A DNA stretch of 64,000 nt. It comes from Acidobacteriota bacterium. GTDB lineage: Bacteria; Acidobacteriota; Blastocatellia; RBC074. The stretch lies in NCBI GenBank assembly GCA_016196035.1, contig JACPYM010000021.1, forward strand, positions 1 through 64,000. Reading direction: 5' to 3'. The translations under genes were made by a program, and so were the position numbers. Below, in pieces: positions 52,093-61,723 of this stretch (the stretch's first letter is position 1; each line of letters opens with the position of its first letter). The notes under the pieces are model-generated. The model ran no database searches and had not been told where the DNA came from. It was given only the letters and a program-made list of their open reading frames with translations.

Positions 52093-52620
52093 CGTGATCG
52101 TCCTCCGGTTGTTTGATCGTATTAAAGGTTGCGCAAAGCAACTGCGGTTTCGCCGGAAGGTACGCAACGTCGCCACCAACCGGATTCAGACGGTCACGCG
52201 GCGCGGCTGGTTTTGTTGCCCGGAGAGCACGTGGCTGCGGGCGCGACTGCGGATGTTGCCGCAGCGACTGTGACCTGTTCAAACAGCGCTGCGGGGTAAG
52301 GCGCTTGGTGTTTGCGGCGTGCGCTTGCCGGGTAAAGAGTGTTAAGCAAGCTGTCAACGTAACGGCCAGTTTGGCGGACAGCCCACACCCCATATAGTTG
52401 GCCCCGCCATGCGATATGGGATAAAACTCGCGCCGCACTATCGCCCTGCCACGAAAAAAGCCTTAGAATCCCCGCCTGCTGAGGCAACCCGTGTGGCGGC
52501 ACAATGCTTGCAGCGCGAGTCAATGAGCACCCCAACCAGGCAGTTCCTGCAAAGGACTTTTGACAACAACCTTCGAGTTGCCCGGCGCACCGCCGGAGCT
52601 CGATTTGCGCGGAGGACATT
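52093..52620. other. Divergent intergenic region, about 530 bases
   Basis: Between the truncated haemoglobin and FecR/DUF6600 starts there is no frame with a ribosome site or recognisable protein. It must contain the promoters of both genes, but none is clear. Confidence 0.55.
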
Positions 52621-55005
52621 ATGAAGTTCCTGGCTAGGCTTTCGGGATTCTTCCCCAACCGATCCGTCAGGTCAGCAAGTGTGGCAGCGTTGGCGCTGCT
52701 GGCGCTCGGCCTGTGCGCGTTGGCCCAAGATCAAACTCAGCCGCAAGCTCACTCTCAATCACAGGCTCAACCGCAGCCTCAACCTCAGAGGGCGATTCGG
52801 GTGGCCCGCGTCAGCTTGATCGAAGGCGATGTCAGTTATCAACGGGGTGGTTCCAACGATGACAAAACCACCGACTGGTTCGACGCTACGGTCAATCTGC
52901 CGCTCGACGAGAAAGATCAGGTTTACAGCGCGAAAAATGGCCGCGCCGAAGTGCAATTCAGCGGCGGCACGCTGGCGCGCATTGATCGCGACACCAACCT
53001 GCGCATCGTGCAATTCAACACCAGCACCATTCAACTGGCCCAATCCATCGGCACGGCCACCTATCGCGTAGAAAGCCTAGACCGGCGGCAGTTCCAGGTT
53101 TACGACGTGAAGAGCGGTTCGATTGATAACCCGCTCTACTTTGAAGTGGACACGCCTACCGTCGCCATCACGTTTCTGAAAGAAGGCAATTACCGCGTCA
53201 ACGTGCGCGATGACGGCACGACCGAAGTCATCGTGCGCAAGGGCCAGGCCGAAGTTTACAACCAGGAACTCGGCACCGTGCCGGTCAAGAGCGGCCGCCG
53301 CATCATCATCGAAGGGCGCGATGCGGGCTATTACCAAATCGCCAAGCTCAACGACAAAGACAACTGGGATCGCTGGAACGACCGGCGCGACGACGATTTT
53401 TATGCGCGCGTCAGCAGCATCCCGGACAGTCGGCGCAGCACGCGTTACGTGCCGGCCTCGGTGGCGGGCGTTTACGATTTGGATGATTACGGCGATTGGT
53501 TCGAGACGCCGGATTACGGCTGGGTCTGGTCGCCACGTGGCGTGCCGGGCGGCTGGGCGCCTTATCGTGCGGGTTACTGGCGTTGGTATGGCGACTGGGG
53601 TTGGACGTGGGTTTCGTCTGAGCCGTGGGGTTGGGCGCCCTATCATTACGGGCGGTGGAATTACTATCGCAGCCGCTGGTGCTGGACGCCCTACATCAAC
53701 TTCGGCGTGGGCCACGTCGGTGTGGGTTTCTGGGATTGGTCGCCGCATTTGGTCGCCTTCTTTGGCTGGGGCGGCAGTTACGGAGCCGGTTATCGCAACG
53801 GGTATTGGGATGGTTACCGCGACGGGCGCGGCTATCTGGGCTGGTGTCCGTTGGGTTGGGGTGAACGCTGGGGCGGCGGCTATTATGGACGCAGCACGAC
53901 GATCATCAACAACACCGTGATCGTCAACAACACGAACCACGTGCGCTCGCTTGACAGCTTGCGCAATTACAACGCGCCCAACGCCGTGAGCGGAATGGAA
54001 GGCCGCCGCTTCGCGCAGCCCCGTGTCGTGGCCGACAACATCACAGTACCGCCACGTGGTTCCGGACGTTTGTTAGCAGATGACAACACTGGGAATGCCA
54101 GCGGCAATGCTGGCCCCGGGAACAGCGGTAACACAGGGCGCGGTGGCGGGCGCGAGTTGGCCCTGGCGCGCAATGATGTTTTCCGGCCTACGGAACGCGA
54201 GATCGCGCGCCAGTTGCCGGTTGAGCGGAATTCGTCCGTGGCCCGTGCCCTGGACGCCCCAGTCACCGCGCGCCGTGCGCCGGTGAGCGATGGCGGGGGG
54301 ATGCCGACACGCAATAGTTTGGATGGGAACGCGCCTACACGCGGGCAAGTGACGACCGAACGCAATTTGCCGTCACGTGATGCCGCCATACCGGCGCGTA
54401 ATTCGTCCAGGGAAACGGTGTTGGAAGGTGTCGCCCGGCCTGAGCGCCGCGCGCCGGAATATCGTCCGGTCGAACGTGTCGAACGCCCGGCCGTGACGCG
54501 GCCATCCAGCGAAGACCGTTCAATGCCACGGCGGGAAAACAGCAATACCGAAACAGGCTCAGGTTCCGCCGTGCCGCGTGACCGCAACATGCCCCGTGGC
54601 GATGGCGAAACGCCGCGCCGCACCGAGGCGCCTACGCGTTCCAACGACCGGTACGACATGCCGTCACGCGGGCCGGAACGTGCGCCGGAACGTGTCGAAC
54701 GTCCACCCGTCGAACGCCGCATGCCCGCACGTACCGAAGCGCCACGTGCCCCGGAACGCAGCGAACCGCCGCGCGAATACCGCACGCCACCCCGTGACAG
54801 CAGTCCGTCGCGCGACAGCAGTCCGGCCCGTGACAGCAGTCCGGCGCGTGGGGCAGAGCGGCCTTCGATGCCGGAACGCTCCGCGCCTGCTCGTGAAAGT
54901 GCGCCTGCCCGTGAGAGTGCGCCTGCCCGTGAAAATGCGCCGTCTAAACCGGAACGACCGTCAGGCAGTTCGGATCGTTCAATGCCGACGCGCAAGAACA
55001 ATTGA
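52621..55005 (+). CDS. FecR-domain and DUF6600 protein with a long repetitive tail
   Basis: A 794-residue exported protein. A signal peptide (about residues 1-36) and a glutamine/proline-rich spacer lead to a FecR-type domain ([55 protein letters not shown]), then an aromatic DUF6600-like block ([49 protein letters not shown]). The last 280 residues are disordered and rich in Arg, Pro and Ser, with 6-residue repeats. FecR domains usually bind ligands or relay signals across the envelope. No partner sigma factor is adjacent. GGAGGA precedes the ATG and a strong terminator follows. Confidence 0.9.
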   Translation: MKFLARLSGFFPNRSVRSASVAALALLALGLCALAQDQTQPQAHSQSQAQPQPQPQRAIRVARVSLIEGDVSYQRGGSNDDKTTDWFDATVNLPLDEKDQVYSAKNGRAEVQFSGGTLARIDRDTNLRIVQFNTSTIQLAQSIGTATYRVESLDRRQFQVYDVKSGSIDNPLYFEVDTPTVAITFLKEGNYRVNVRDDGTTEVIVRKGQAEVYNQELGTVPVKSGRRIIIEGRDAGYYQIAKLNDKDNWDRWNDRRDDDFYARVSSIPDSRRSTRYVPASVAGVYDLDDYGDWFETPDYGWVWSPRGVPGGWAPYRAGYWRWYGDWGWTWVSSEPWGWAPYHYGRWNYYRSRWCWTPYINFGVGHVGVGFWDWSPHLVAFFGWGGSYGAGYRNGYWDGYRDGRGYLGWCPLGWGERWGGGYYGRSTTIINNTVIVNNTNHVRSLDSLRNYNAPNAVSGMEGRRFAQPRVVADNITVPPRGSGRLLADDNTGNASGNAGPGNSGNTGRGGGRELALARNDVFRPTEREIARQLPVERNSSVARALDAPVTARRAPVSDGGGMPTRNSLDGNAPTRGQVTTERNLPSRDAAIPARNSSRETVLEGVARPERRAPEYRPVERVERPAVTRPSSEDRSMPRRENSNTETGSGSAVPRDRNMPRGDGETPRRTEAPTRSNDRYDMPSRGPERAPERVERPPVERRMPARTEAPRAPERSEPPREYRTPPRDSSPSRDSSPARDSSPARGAERPSMPERSAPARESAPARESAPARENAPSKPERPSGSSDRSMPTRKNN
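54793..54936 (+). repeat. Two 18-bp tandem repeat blocks in the DUF6600 gene tail
   Basis: Three units of CGTGACAGCAGTCCGKCG-type sequence (54793-54846) encode RDSSP(S/A), and three units beginning GCGCCTGCYCGTGA (54883-54936) encode APARES. Unit number could vary by slippage or recombination. Confidence 0.85.
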
Positions 55006-55032
55006 GCGCAAATCTTGTCTGTTAAACAGGCC

Positions 55033-55075
55033 AGCGCCCCGGTTGAGTTGCAAACTTAACCGGGGCGCTTTTTTT
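55033..55075 (+). terminator. Rho-independent terminator after the FecR/DUF6600 gene
   Basis: AGCGCCCCGGTT at 55033-55044 pairs with AACCGGGGCGCT at 55058-55069, with weaker pairing continuing into the loop, followed by seven T residues (55069-55075). It separates this gene from the convergent one ending at 55092. Confidence 0.9.
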
Positions 55076-55091
55076 GTGACACAGATTGCTG

Positions 55092-55577
55092 TTACAGCTT
55101 TTTTGTCGTGCCGGTCACGGCAATGCCCAGATCGGTGGCGGTAAAAAACGTCTCTTTCCCATCGTTGACGATAACAAAAGTGCCGTTGGCCGAGACGCCG
55201 GCAATCGGCAAATCCACGCGCACGGTGCCTGTGCAATTGCCATTCACAGTGATCTGGCCGCTCAGATTCCCCTGCAACGGTTTGCCGCCCAAGGTGCCGT
55301 TATATGCGCCAGAGATATTGCCTTGCTGGTCAAAGCTGATGGGGCCGGCAATGGCGATAGCGGAACCCATCACGTTCCCGCTGTATGAATAGCCGTGCGC
55401 TCCCAGCATTGTGCCTAATGTGCATGATTTGCTGCGGGCGCGGTCAAAGGGGTTCTCTTGTGCAGCTTGCACGTTGGGCAAGAGACCGCTGGAACGCTGT
55501 CCGTCAGCGCCGCGCCACAATGACAACAGTGCAGCCAATACCAGCAAAGTAAGTGTGATCTGTTTTGCGTTTTTCAT
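55092..55577 (-). CDS. Small secreted protein of unknown function
   Basis: A 161-residue exported protein with a signal peptide (residues 1-26). The mature part is a beta-rich module: GSAIAIAGPISFDQQGNISG, AYNGTLGGKPLQGNLSGQIT, VNGNCTGTVRVDLPIAGVSA. The two halves look like repeated beta-strands with glycine turns, and two cysteines (SCTLG, NCTGT) could pair. AGGAGA precedes ATG 55577. No family is recognised. Confidence 0.75.
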   Translation of the reverse strand: MKNAKQITLTLLVLAALLSLWRGADGQRSSGLLPNVQAAQENPFDRARSKSCTLGTMLGAHGYSYSGNVMGSAIAIAGPISFDQQGNISGAYNGTLGGKPLQGNLSGQITVNGNCTGTVRVDLPIAGVSANGTFVIVNDGKETFFTATDLGIAVTGTTKKL

Positions 55578-55842
55578 CAGGGTTCTCCTCATAGCAAAAG
55601 GGCAGCAAATAGTTCGATACGAGCCAGAGCCGCAACCAAGGCCCGCCAATTTCGTGCGCGCAATGCGCCTCAGGACGCTGTGGAAAGTAACGGAAGGCCG
55701 GGCAGAAATCTTGAAGCGGGCGTGAAATTGTTTTGAAAGAATTGTGAAGGCCGCCTTTTCGCATTGCCGCCGCCGCTCCGTTATACTGGCGCACGCAAAA
55801 CCAGCACGACCAAAACAATCCGCAAGAGAAAGGTTGAACGCC

Positions 55843-56409
55843 ATGCAACGCATCATCATCGCCGTCCTGTGCTGCGCGCTCGCGCTTTGCGCGTCGGCGC
55901 AATCAAAGCACAGCCCCGTGGCTTTTCATCCTTCCCCTTTCCTCCCTCATTCTTCACATAAGTTTCACGCCACCATCGCCCAACTCGAATACAACGCCAG
56001 AGAGCAGTCCGTCGAAGCCGTCATCCGCTTCTTCGCCGATGATTTCGAAACGGCCATCAGCCAGCACGCCAAACGCGAGATCAAATTCAACACGCCGCAA
56101 GCCCTGAAAGACAAAGCCAGCAACGAAGCCGTCTTTGCCTACGTGCGCGAGCGCTTCGAGTTGAAGGGCAAGAACGGCAACGCCGTCAAACTCACTTGGG
56201 TCGGGATGGAAATGCAGGCCGAGATGATCTGGGTGTATTTCGAAGGCAAACTGCCGGGCGGATTGAGCGGCGCACAATTAAGCAATCGTGTGATGCAAGA
56301 ACTCTTTGACGATCAGGTCAATATCGTCAATTTCAAATACGACGGTAAACAGACGGGGACGATGTTTAATGTGCAGGATGGGTTTAAGGTGGTGCCTGAC
56401 AAGAAGTAA
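55843..56409 (+). CDS. Secreted DUF6702-like protein
   Basis: A 188-residue exported protein: signal peptide (residues 1-20, ending ASAQ), then HKFHATIAQLEYNAREQSVE followed by VIRFFADDFETAISQ, the pattern of DUF6702, plus a C-terminal FDDQVNIVNFKYDGKQTGTM. DUF6702 is a small exported domain of unknown function in Bacteroidota and relatives; the match is by motif memory. ATG 55843 has AAAGG upstream. The next gene, a Sel1 protein, follows after 26 bases. Confidence 0.75.
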   Translation: MQRIIIAVLCCALALCASAQSKHSPVAFHPSPFLPHSSHKFHATIAQLEYNAREQSVEAVIRFFADDFETAISQHAKREIKFNTPQALKDKASNEAVFAYVRERFELKGKNGNAVKLTWVGMEMQAEMIWVYFEGKLPGGLSGAQLSNRVMQELFDDQVNIVNFKYDGKQTGTMFNVQDGFKVVPDKK

Positions 56410-56435
56410 TTGCTGAACCCTTTGAATGAATTGTT

Positions 56436-57023
56436 ATGAAAGAGAGCGAAGAACATCCATCAGAGATTGGGCAGCGATACTTTTACGGCGAAGGAGTCAG
56501 AAAGAACTATCGCAAAGCCTTTCCGTATTTGCTCGAAGCTGCTCAGGCCGGTGATATTCATCCGCAAAATCTAGTGGGCTATTGTTACTGTCTGGGTTTG
56601 GGAGTGGCAAAAGATAATGCGCAAGCACTCTTCTGGTATCGGCAAGCCGCCAAACATCATCACAAAGAGGCGCTCTTCAGTCTCGCCTTGCTATACGACA
56701 AAGGCGAAGGCGTTGAAGCCAATCCCCGCAAAGCCTTTGCGTTATACAAACGGGCGTCTTTGTTGGGTGATGACTGGGCGCAATGTAATCTTGGCATTTG
56801 TTATCTCGAAGGGCGAGGAACCAAGCAAGACTTGGCGCAAGGCGTTTTCTGGATGCGCAAAGCTGCACGGCAGGGTGATGACAAAGCCCAATTTAACTTG
56901 GGACGTGCCTATCTTGACGGCGAAGGAGTTCGTAAAAATGTGCGCTGGGCTCGCCACTGGCTTGAGAAAGCGGCGCAACAAAACCATCGTCAGGCGTTGC
57001 GCTTACTGAGCCAACTTAAATAA
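56436..57023 (+). CDS. Sel1-like repeat protein
   Basis: A 195-residue cytoplasmic protein of five Sel1 repeats (36 residues each) with the typical GDxxAQxxLGxxYxxGxGVxxDxxxA pattern: IGQRYFYGEGVRKNYRKAFP, LVGYCYCLGLGVAKDNAQAL, LALLYDKGEGVEANPRKAFA, LGICYLEGRGTKQDLAQGVF and LGRAYLDGEGVRKNVRWARH. Such proteins act as binding scaffolds. Its last 8 bases overlap the convergent MFS gene. Confidence 0.92.
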   Translation: MKESEEHPSEIGQRYFYGEGVRKNYRKAFPYLLEAAQAGDIHPQNLVGYCYCLGLGVAKDNAQALFWYRQAAKHHHKEALFSLALLYDKGEGVEANPRKAFALYKRASLLGDDWAQCNLGICYLEGRGTKQDLAQGVFWMRKAARQGDDKAQFNLGRAYLDGEGVRKNVRWARHWLEKAAQQNHRQALRLLSQLK

Positions 57024-58347
57024 CTCTGGCTTCTTTAGCGCGCGCTGCCTCTTCCGCCTGCTTCTGCGCAATCCCTTCGCGTCCTTTGTACTGGATGAAG
57101 CGCGGCAAGCAAAACGCCAATGCGACGCAACCCGCGACACAGAGCGCGCCGCCCAGCGCCACCGAGTTGCGCAACCCCAGCAAACTCGCGGCCAAGCCAG
57201 CTTCGGCGTTGCCCAGATAAGGGCCGGTCGTGTAGCTGATCATCTCGATGCTCGCCATGCGCCCGCGTAAGTGATCGGGGATCGTCTGGTTCCAAATCGT
57301 CATGCGAAAGATGCCGCTGACGGCATCCGCGCCAAAGGCGACGACGAGAAAGGTCAAGGCTAGCCAGAGTTGCTTCGTCAGCCCGAAGCCGATGATTGCC
57401 AAGCCCCAAACTGCGGCGGCCAACACCACGGCGCGTCCGTGACGTTCGACTCTTTCCGTCCAACCGGAAGAGAGCGTCACGAGTAGCGCGCCCAGCGCTG
57501 GCGTGGCGTAAAACATCCCGACGGCGCTGGGGCCAAACGGTTCGGCTAGCGCGGGGAACAGCGCCATCGGCATGCCAAAGAACATGGCGTTGATGTCAAT
57601 CAGATAGGTGCCCAACAACTCCTGCCGGCTGCGCGCGTAACGCCAAGCCTGCTTGACCGCTTCCAAACTGGGCTGTTCGGCGGCTGCGGGCGGCGGCACT
57701 GGCTTCATCAACCAAAGCGCGGTGACTGAGGCCAGAAACGTCAAACCATCCAAGGCATAACCAATGCTTGCGCCCAGCTTGCTGGTGACCAGCCCCGCGC
57801 AAGAAGTGCCGATGATGAACGCGATGCTGTAGCGGAACATTGTCAGCGCGCCGACGGCGGCCATTTGTTCAGGCGGCACCAGGCGCGGCGTCAAGGCCTC
57901 GTGCGCCGGACGATGCAACGCATTGCAGGCGGCAAATAGCGCGGCCACGGCAAAGAGCACCGCTACGCTGGGCTGTGGCGCTAGGGCATTGGCCACGAGC
58001 ACGGCGCAGCAAAGCGTCATCGCAGCTTCCATCAAAATTACCAGCCGCCGCCGGTCAAAGGCATCGGCCAGCGCGCCGCCCACAAAGGCCAGCACGAACA
58101 TCGGTACGAATTCCGCGACGCCCAGCATCCCGACGTAAAACGACGAGCGCGTCAGTTGATACATCTGCCACGGCAGCACGACATAGCTGATGGCGGAACC
58201 GAACGCGGAAACGAATTGACCAAAGTAAAGCAGCCGGTATTGCCCTGACGTTCTGAGCGGCGTCAGATCAAGCGTTAAGGCGCTCGCCCAATGCCGTTTG
58301 GCAGGCGACGCATCTGTTTGGGTTGGGAATGAGGATTGATCGGACAT
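57016..58347 (-). CDS. Major facilitator superfamily transporter (EntS/MFS_3-like exporter)
   Basis: A 443-residue membrane protein with 12 predicted transmembrane helices. The first helices carry LYFGQFVSAFGSAISYVVLP and the loop motif GGALADAFDRRRLVILMEA (motif A, with Asp and RR), and a midpoint repeat is at GLTFLASVTALW. It resembles enterobactin exporter EntS and macrolide or drug exporters. Substrate unknown. The start at ATG 58347 gives a short charged N-terminus; longer forms add residues with no support. It overlaps the Sel1 gene at its 3' end. Confidence 0.88.
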   Translation of the reverse strand: MSDQSSFPTQTDASPAKRHWASALTLDLTPLRTSGQYRLLYFGQFVSAFGSAISYVVLPWQMYQLTRSSFYVGMLGVAEFVPMFVLAFVGGALADAFDRRRLVILMEAAMTLCCAVLVANALAPQPSVAVLFAVAALFAACNALHRPAHEALTPRLVPPEQMAAVGALTMFRYSIAFIIGTSCAGLVTSKLGASIGYALDGLTFLASVTALWLMKPVPPPAAAEQPSLEAVKQAWRYARSRQELLGTYLIDINAMFFGMPMALFPALAEPFGPSAVGMFYATPALGALLVTLSSGWTERVERHGRAVVLAAAVWGLAIIGFGLTKQLWLALTFLVVAFGADAVSGIFRMTIWNQTIPDHLRGRMASIEMISYTTGPYLGNAEAGLAASLLGLRNSVALGGALCVAGCVALAFCLPRFIQYKGREGIAQKQAEEAARAKEARVI

Positions 58348-58393
58348 AAGGTTACAAGCTAAGCAGTGCCAATGCTGCTTCGACGCGCAACAT

Positions 58394-58424
58394 CTTTGGA
58401 GTGCGTGCGGCACGCACTCCAAAG
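58394..58424. repeat. Perfect 31-bp intergenic palindrome
   Basis: CTTTGGAGTGCGTGC, one G, then the exact inverse lies between the MFS start and the next gene's stop. Its single-base centre is like the inner palindromes of MITE-like elements A and D. Confidence 0.75.
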
Positions 58425-58471
58425 ACTCCGCCAATCCAAAGGTTGCCCGTTGATGGGCTGGCTCAAGTGGC

Positions 58472-60097
58472 TCAAGTGAAGGACGCTCTCACTGCCGCGC
58501 CGTAGCCGGTGATGTACGGCTCGCCATAACGAATGGCAACTTCGCCCGCGACAATCACGTGTTCAATGCCTTGGGGAAATTGTTTGGAGTCCTCGAAGGT
58601 CGCGCAGTCCAACACTTGATTGGGGCTGAAAACGACGAGGTTCGCGCGCGCGCCGTCCTCGATTTTGCCGTGGTAGGGAAGCCGAAAGGTTTCCGCCGCC
58701 AGGCCGGACATTTTGCGAACGGCTTGTTCCAGTGTCAGCAGGTTTTGTTCGCGCACATAACGGCCCAGAATGCGCGGGTAGGTGCCGTAAGCGCGCGGAT
58801 GCGGTTTGCCGCCCAGCAGGCCGTCGGTGCAAACGTTGACGTAAGGCTGTTGCATGATTTTGCGCACGACCTCTTCGGATTGGCTAAACGAGATCATCCC
58901 CACGCCCATCCGTTCCGCCAGCAATAAATCAAAAGCGAATTCAACGGCGTCGGCTTCGCTGACTTGGTCAACTTGGTTTTTCAGGCAAGCGGCTTGCGCC
59001 AGATTTTTACCGAGATATTCAGGGTGATGGCCCGAAGGAATGTCAGGGATCACGATGCCTTCCGGCCCCGACCATTTCCAGAAATTGTCCCAGTGCGAAG
59101 GCGCACGATCCAGCATCGCCATGCGCAGCTTGCCGCGTTCATCCGCGCTCGCCAGGCGTTGCAACGTCGCCTCGACGCCGCCCGCGTGCGCCCACGGCGG
59201 CAAGATTGCGCCCAGCATCGTCGAACCGGCGATGTAAGGATACTGATCCGCCGTGACGCGAACGCCTTCGGCCTGCGCCTGTTCAATCAACGCCAGCACG
59301 CCGTCAATGCGCGCCCAGTTTTCGCGCCCGGCGATTTTGAAGTGCGAGATGTGCACGCGCACGCCGGACTGCTTGCCGACTTCGATCATCTCGGCGACGG
59401 CGTCCTCGATGTAATCGCTTTCGCTGCGCATGTGCGCGACGAAGATGCTGTCGAACTCAGCGACCGTGCGGCACAATTCGATCAATTCGCTGGTGTCGGC
59501 AAAACAGCATGGCGGATAGATCAAGCCGGTCGAAAGTCCCAACGCGCCTTCGCACAGGGATTGGCGAATCAATTCCTGCATCGCGCCGATTTCAGCAGGC
59601 CGCGCCTGCCGATCTTCCATTCCCATCGCGCTCAGCCGCACCGCGCCATGCGGAATCAGATACGCGCAATCAATAGCCGGACGCGCGCGTTCAAGCGCCG
59701 CCAGATATTCCGCCACCGATTCCCAATCCCACGCGCGGCCCAGATCGCCGTCCAACCCCGCCAGTGAACGCGCCACCTGCGGTTGATCGGCCCTGCGAAT
59801 CGGCGCGACCGAAATGCCATCCTGCCCGAATACTTCCAGCGTGATGCCTTGCCGAAGTTTCATTGGCAGTTCCGGTTCGAGCAGCACGCGCAAATCCGAA
59901 TGGCTGTGCGTATCAATGAAACCCGGCGCGATGACGAGGCCCTTGCAATCCAGTTCTTCCATTGCGTGCAGCGAATTGGGCGCGTCAATCGCCAGAATGT
60001 AGCTCCGGCGAATCGCCACGTCTGCCGGATACAGCCCGCGCCCCGTGCCGTCGGCCACCATCCCGTTTCGCAAAACCAGTTCAGGCGTTTTCATCAT
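58472..60097 (-). CDS. N-acyl-D-amino-acid deacylase-type amidohydrolase
   Basis: A 541-residue amidohydrolase of the D-aminoacylase family. The N-terminal beta-sandwich leads to PGFIDTHSHSDL, the HxH metal motif, then RQGITLEVFGQDGISVAPI and SLCEGALGLSTGLIYPP, VHISHFKIAGREN, TADQYPYIAGSTMLGAILP and a C-terminal LPYHGKIEDGARANLVVFSP. The usual NCG cysteine ligand region reads GQDG, so metal binding may differ and the substrate is uncertain. Its ATG directly follows the stop of the GNAT gene. It is the last gene of the amide cluster. Confidence 0.88.
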   Translation of the reverse strand: MMKTPELVLRNGMVADGTGRGLYPADVAIRRSYILAIDAPNSLHAMEELDCKGLVIAPGFIDTHSHSDLRVLLEPELPMKLRQGITLEVFGQDGISVAPIRRADQPQVARSLAGLDGDLGRAWDWESVAEYLAALERARPAIDCAYLIPHGAVRLSAMGMEDRQARPAEIGAMQELIRQSLCEGALGLSTGLIYPPCCFADTSELIELCRTVAEFDSIFVAHMRSESDYIEDAVAEMIEVGKQSGVRVHISHFKIAGRENWARIDGVLALIEQAQAEGVRVTADQYPYIAGSTMLGAILPPWAHAGGVEATLQRLASADERGKLRMAMLDRAPSHWDNFWKWSGPEGIVIPDIPSGHHPEYLGKNLAQAACLKNQVDQVSEADAVEFAFDLLLAERMGVGMISFSQSEEVVRKIMQQPYVNVCTDGLLGGKPHPRAYGTYPRILGRYVREQNLLTLEQAVRKMSGLAAETFRLPYHGKIEDGARANLVVFSPNQVLDCATFEDSKQFPQGIEHVIVAGEVAIRYGEPYITGYGAAVRASFT

Positions 60098-60703
60098 TTA
60101 ACTCAGCGCAGTTCCGTGACGGGCCAGCCGCGACTCAAGATGCCGTTTCACCGCGGGCCATTCACTGGCAAGGATGCTGTACATCACGCTGTCGCGCACG
60201 GTGCCGTCACGGCGGGCTGCGTGATGACGGAGGACACCATCTTTCTTCGCGCCCAGCGCCTCAATCGCGCGTTGCGAGGCGAAGTTGAAATTATCAGTAC
60301 GCAGTCCGACTACTTTGCAACCCAGTGTGTCGAAGGCGTGTGTCAGCAACAACAGCTTGCAACTGGTGTTGACGTGGCTGCGTTGCCAGCGGTTGCCGTA
60401 CCATGTGTAACCAATCTCGACGCGATCAAGCGCGGCGACAATATCGTGATAGCGCGTGCTGCCGATGATTGCGCCGCTCGTCAATTCGCGCACGATCCAG
60501 GGCAACATCTGCCCATCACGCTGCCCTGCGAGGGCATGGGCAATGTAGCCGCGTGCCTGTTCCGGTTCAGGAACCGAAGTGAACCACAGTTCCCAAAGCT
60601 TGCCATCCGCCGCCGCGCCAACCAGTCCTTCGTGATGTTCGTCAGTCAATGGCTCCAGCCGGACGCCGTAACCTTCCAATGTGACAGGGTGAATCTCGAT
60701 CAA
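60098..60703 (-). CDS. GNAT family N-acetyltransferase (RimJ/RimL-like)
   Basis: A 201-residue Acetyltransf_3 enzyme: VTLEGYGVRLEPLTDEHHEG, IIGSTRYHDIVAALDRVEIG, TWYGNRWQRSHVNTSCKLLL for acetyl-CoA contact and GLRTDNFNFASQRAIEALGA for the closing helix. It may acetylate an amino group of a small molecule or protein. Its TAA stop is immediately followed by the deacylase ATG, so the two are coupled. The pairing of an acetyltransferase with a deacylase suggests related substrates, but this is inference. Confidence 0.88.
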   Translation of the reverse strand: MIEIHPVTLEGYGVRLEPLTDEHHEGLVGAAADGKLWELWFTSVPEPEQARGYIAHALAGQRDGQMLPWIVRELTSGAIIGSTRYHDIVAALDRVEIGYTWYGNRWQRSHVNTSCKLLLLTHAFDTLGCKVVGLRTDNFNFASQRAIEALGAKKDGVLRHHAARRDGTVRDSVMYSILASEWPAVKRHLESRLARHGTALS

Positions 60704-60732
60704 ATGTGCCTCCCGCCGTTTTGCATGTAATG

Positions 60733-61617
60733 TTAGCCTTTCGCGCCGTCCATCCCCGCAAGCGCCCCGTACATCTCTGGCCGCCGGTCACGGTAAAACT
60801 GCCAGTGCGTGCGCACCTCGCGGATTTCATCCAAATCCAAATCAGCCACGATCAACTCGTCCTTGTCTTCGCTGCCTTTCGCCAGAATACGTCCGTCGGG
60901 ATTGCTGAAATACGACGAGCCAAAAAACTCGCCGATATTCCACGGCGCTTCGGTACCGACGCGATTGATCGTGCCGACGAAATAGCCGTTGGCGACGGCG
61001 TGCGCGCGCTGCTCTAACTCCCACAGATAATCGGCGTGACCTTTGGTCGTCGCCGACGGGATGAACACAATCTCCGCGCCGTTCAACCCCAACGCCCGCG
61101 CGCCTTCCGGGAAATGCCGGTCGTAGCAGATGTAAACGCCGATGCGCGCGTACTTCGTCTCAAACGTCGGGAAGCCCAAATTGCCGGGCGTGAAATAAAA
61201 CTTCTCCCAAAAGCCCGGCAGGCAATGCGGAATGTGCGTCTTGCGATACTTGCCCAGGTATGTGCCATCGGCGTCAATCACGGCCGCCGTGTTGTAATAC
61301 ACGCCGGTCATTTCTTCTTCGTAAATCGGCGCGACGATGACCATCTTGTGTTGCTTGGCAATCTCCTGCATCAATCGCGTCGTCGGCCCATCGGGGATGC
61401 GTTCGACCAAACCGTACCAATGCGGATTCTGTTCGGCGCAAAAATACGGGCCGTAAAACAACTCCTGCAAGCAAATGATCTGGACGCCCTGTTTGGCGGC
61501 GTCAGCGATCATCGCCACGTGTTTATCAATCATCGCCTGTTTGATCTTTTCGATAGGGCTATCGGCAGGCTCCGCGTTCGTGGCCTGGATCAAGCCGCAT
61601 CTGACAACTCGTGACAT
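60733..61617 (-). CDS. Carbon-nitrogen hydrolase, beta-ureidopropionase/N-carbamoylputrescine amidase type
   Basis: A 294-residue nitrilase-superfamily enzyme with all three catalytic residues: Glu in IICLQELFYGPYF, Lys in YRKTHIPHCLPGFWEKFYF and Cys in IGVYICYDRHFPEGARALG. The GLNGAEIVFIPSATTKGH and GTEAPWNIGEFFGSSYF stretches resemble beta-ureidopropionases, which release CO2 and ammonia from N-carbamoyl-beta-alanine at the end of reductive pyrimidine breakdown. GGAGG precedes ATG 61617. Upstream in the same strand are a luciferase-like monooxygenase and an SsnA-type aminohydrolase. Confidence 0.9.
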   Translation of the reverse strand: MSRVVRCGLIQATNAEPADSPIEKIKQAMIDKHVAMIADAAKQGVQIICLQELFYGPYFCAEQNPHWYGLVERIPDGPTTRLMQEIAKQHKMVIVAPIYEEEMTGVYYNTAAVIDADGTYLGKYRKTHIPHCLPGFWEKFYFTPGNLGFPTFETKYARIGVYICYDRHFPEGARALGLNGAEIVFIPSATTKGHADYLWELEQRAHAVANGYFVGTINRVGTEAPWNIGEFFGSSYFSNPDGRILAKGSEDKDELIVADLDLDEIREVRTHWQFYRDRRPEMYGALAGMDGAKG

Positions 61618-61635
61618 AGAAAAATCCTCCGAAGA

Positions 61636-61719
61636 AGATGCTAGATGCTGGATGCTGGATGCTAGTGAAGAAAGACGTCTTCTCCCCACTCACATCTAGC
61701 ATCCAGCATCTAGCATCTG
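61636..61719. repeat. Heptamer-built inverted repeat (AGATGCT / CATCTAG)
   Basis: Four 7-bp units at 61636-61663 (AGATGCT twice, GGATGCT twice) are answered by CATCTAG, CATCCAG, CATCTAG, CATCTG at 61693-61719. A 19-bp perfect inverse match pairs 61636-61654 with 61700-61718. It fills the gap between the nitrilase start and the next gene's stop. Confidence 0.85.
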
Positions 61720-61723
61720 TTTT

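Noticed and set aside
53967-55001. Minus-strand open frame of 344 codons opposite the DUF6600 tail
   Set aside because: It is a mirror of the low-complexity Arg/Pro/Ser tail, entirely composed of Arg, Ser and Gly repeats, and has no start signal.
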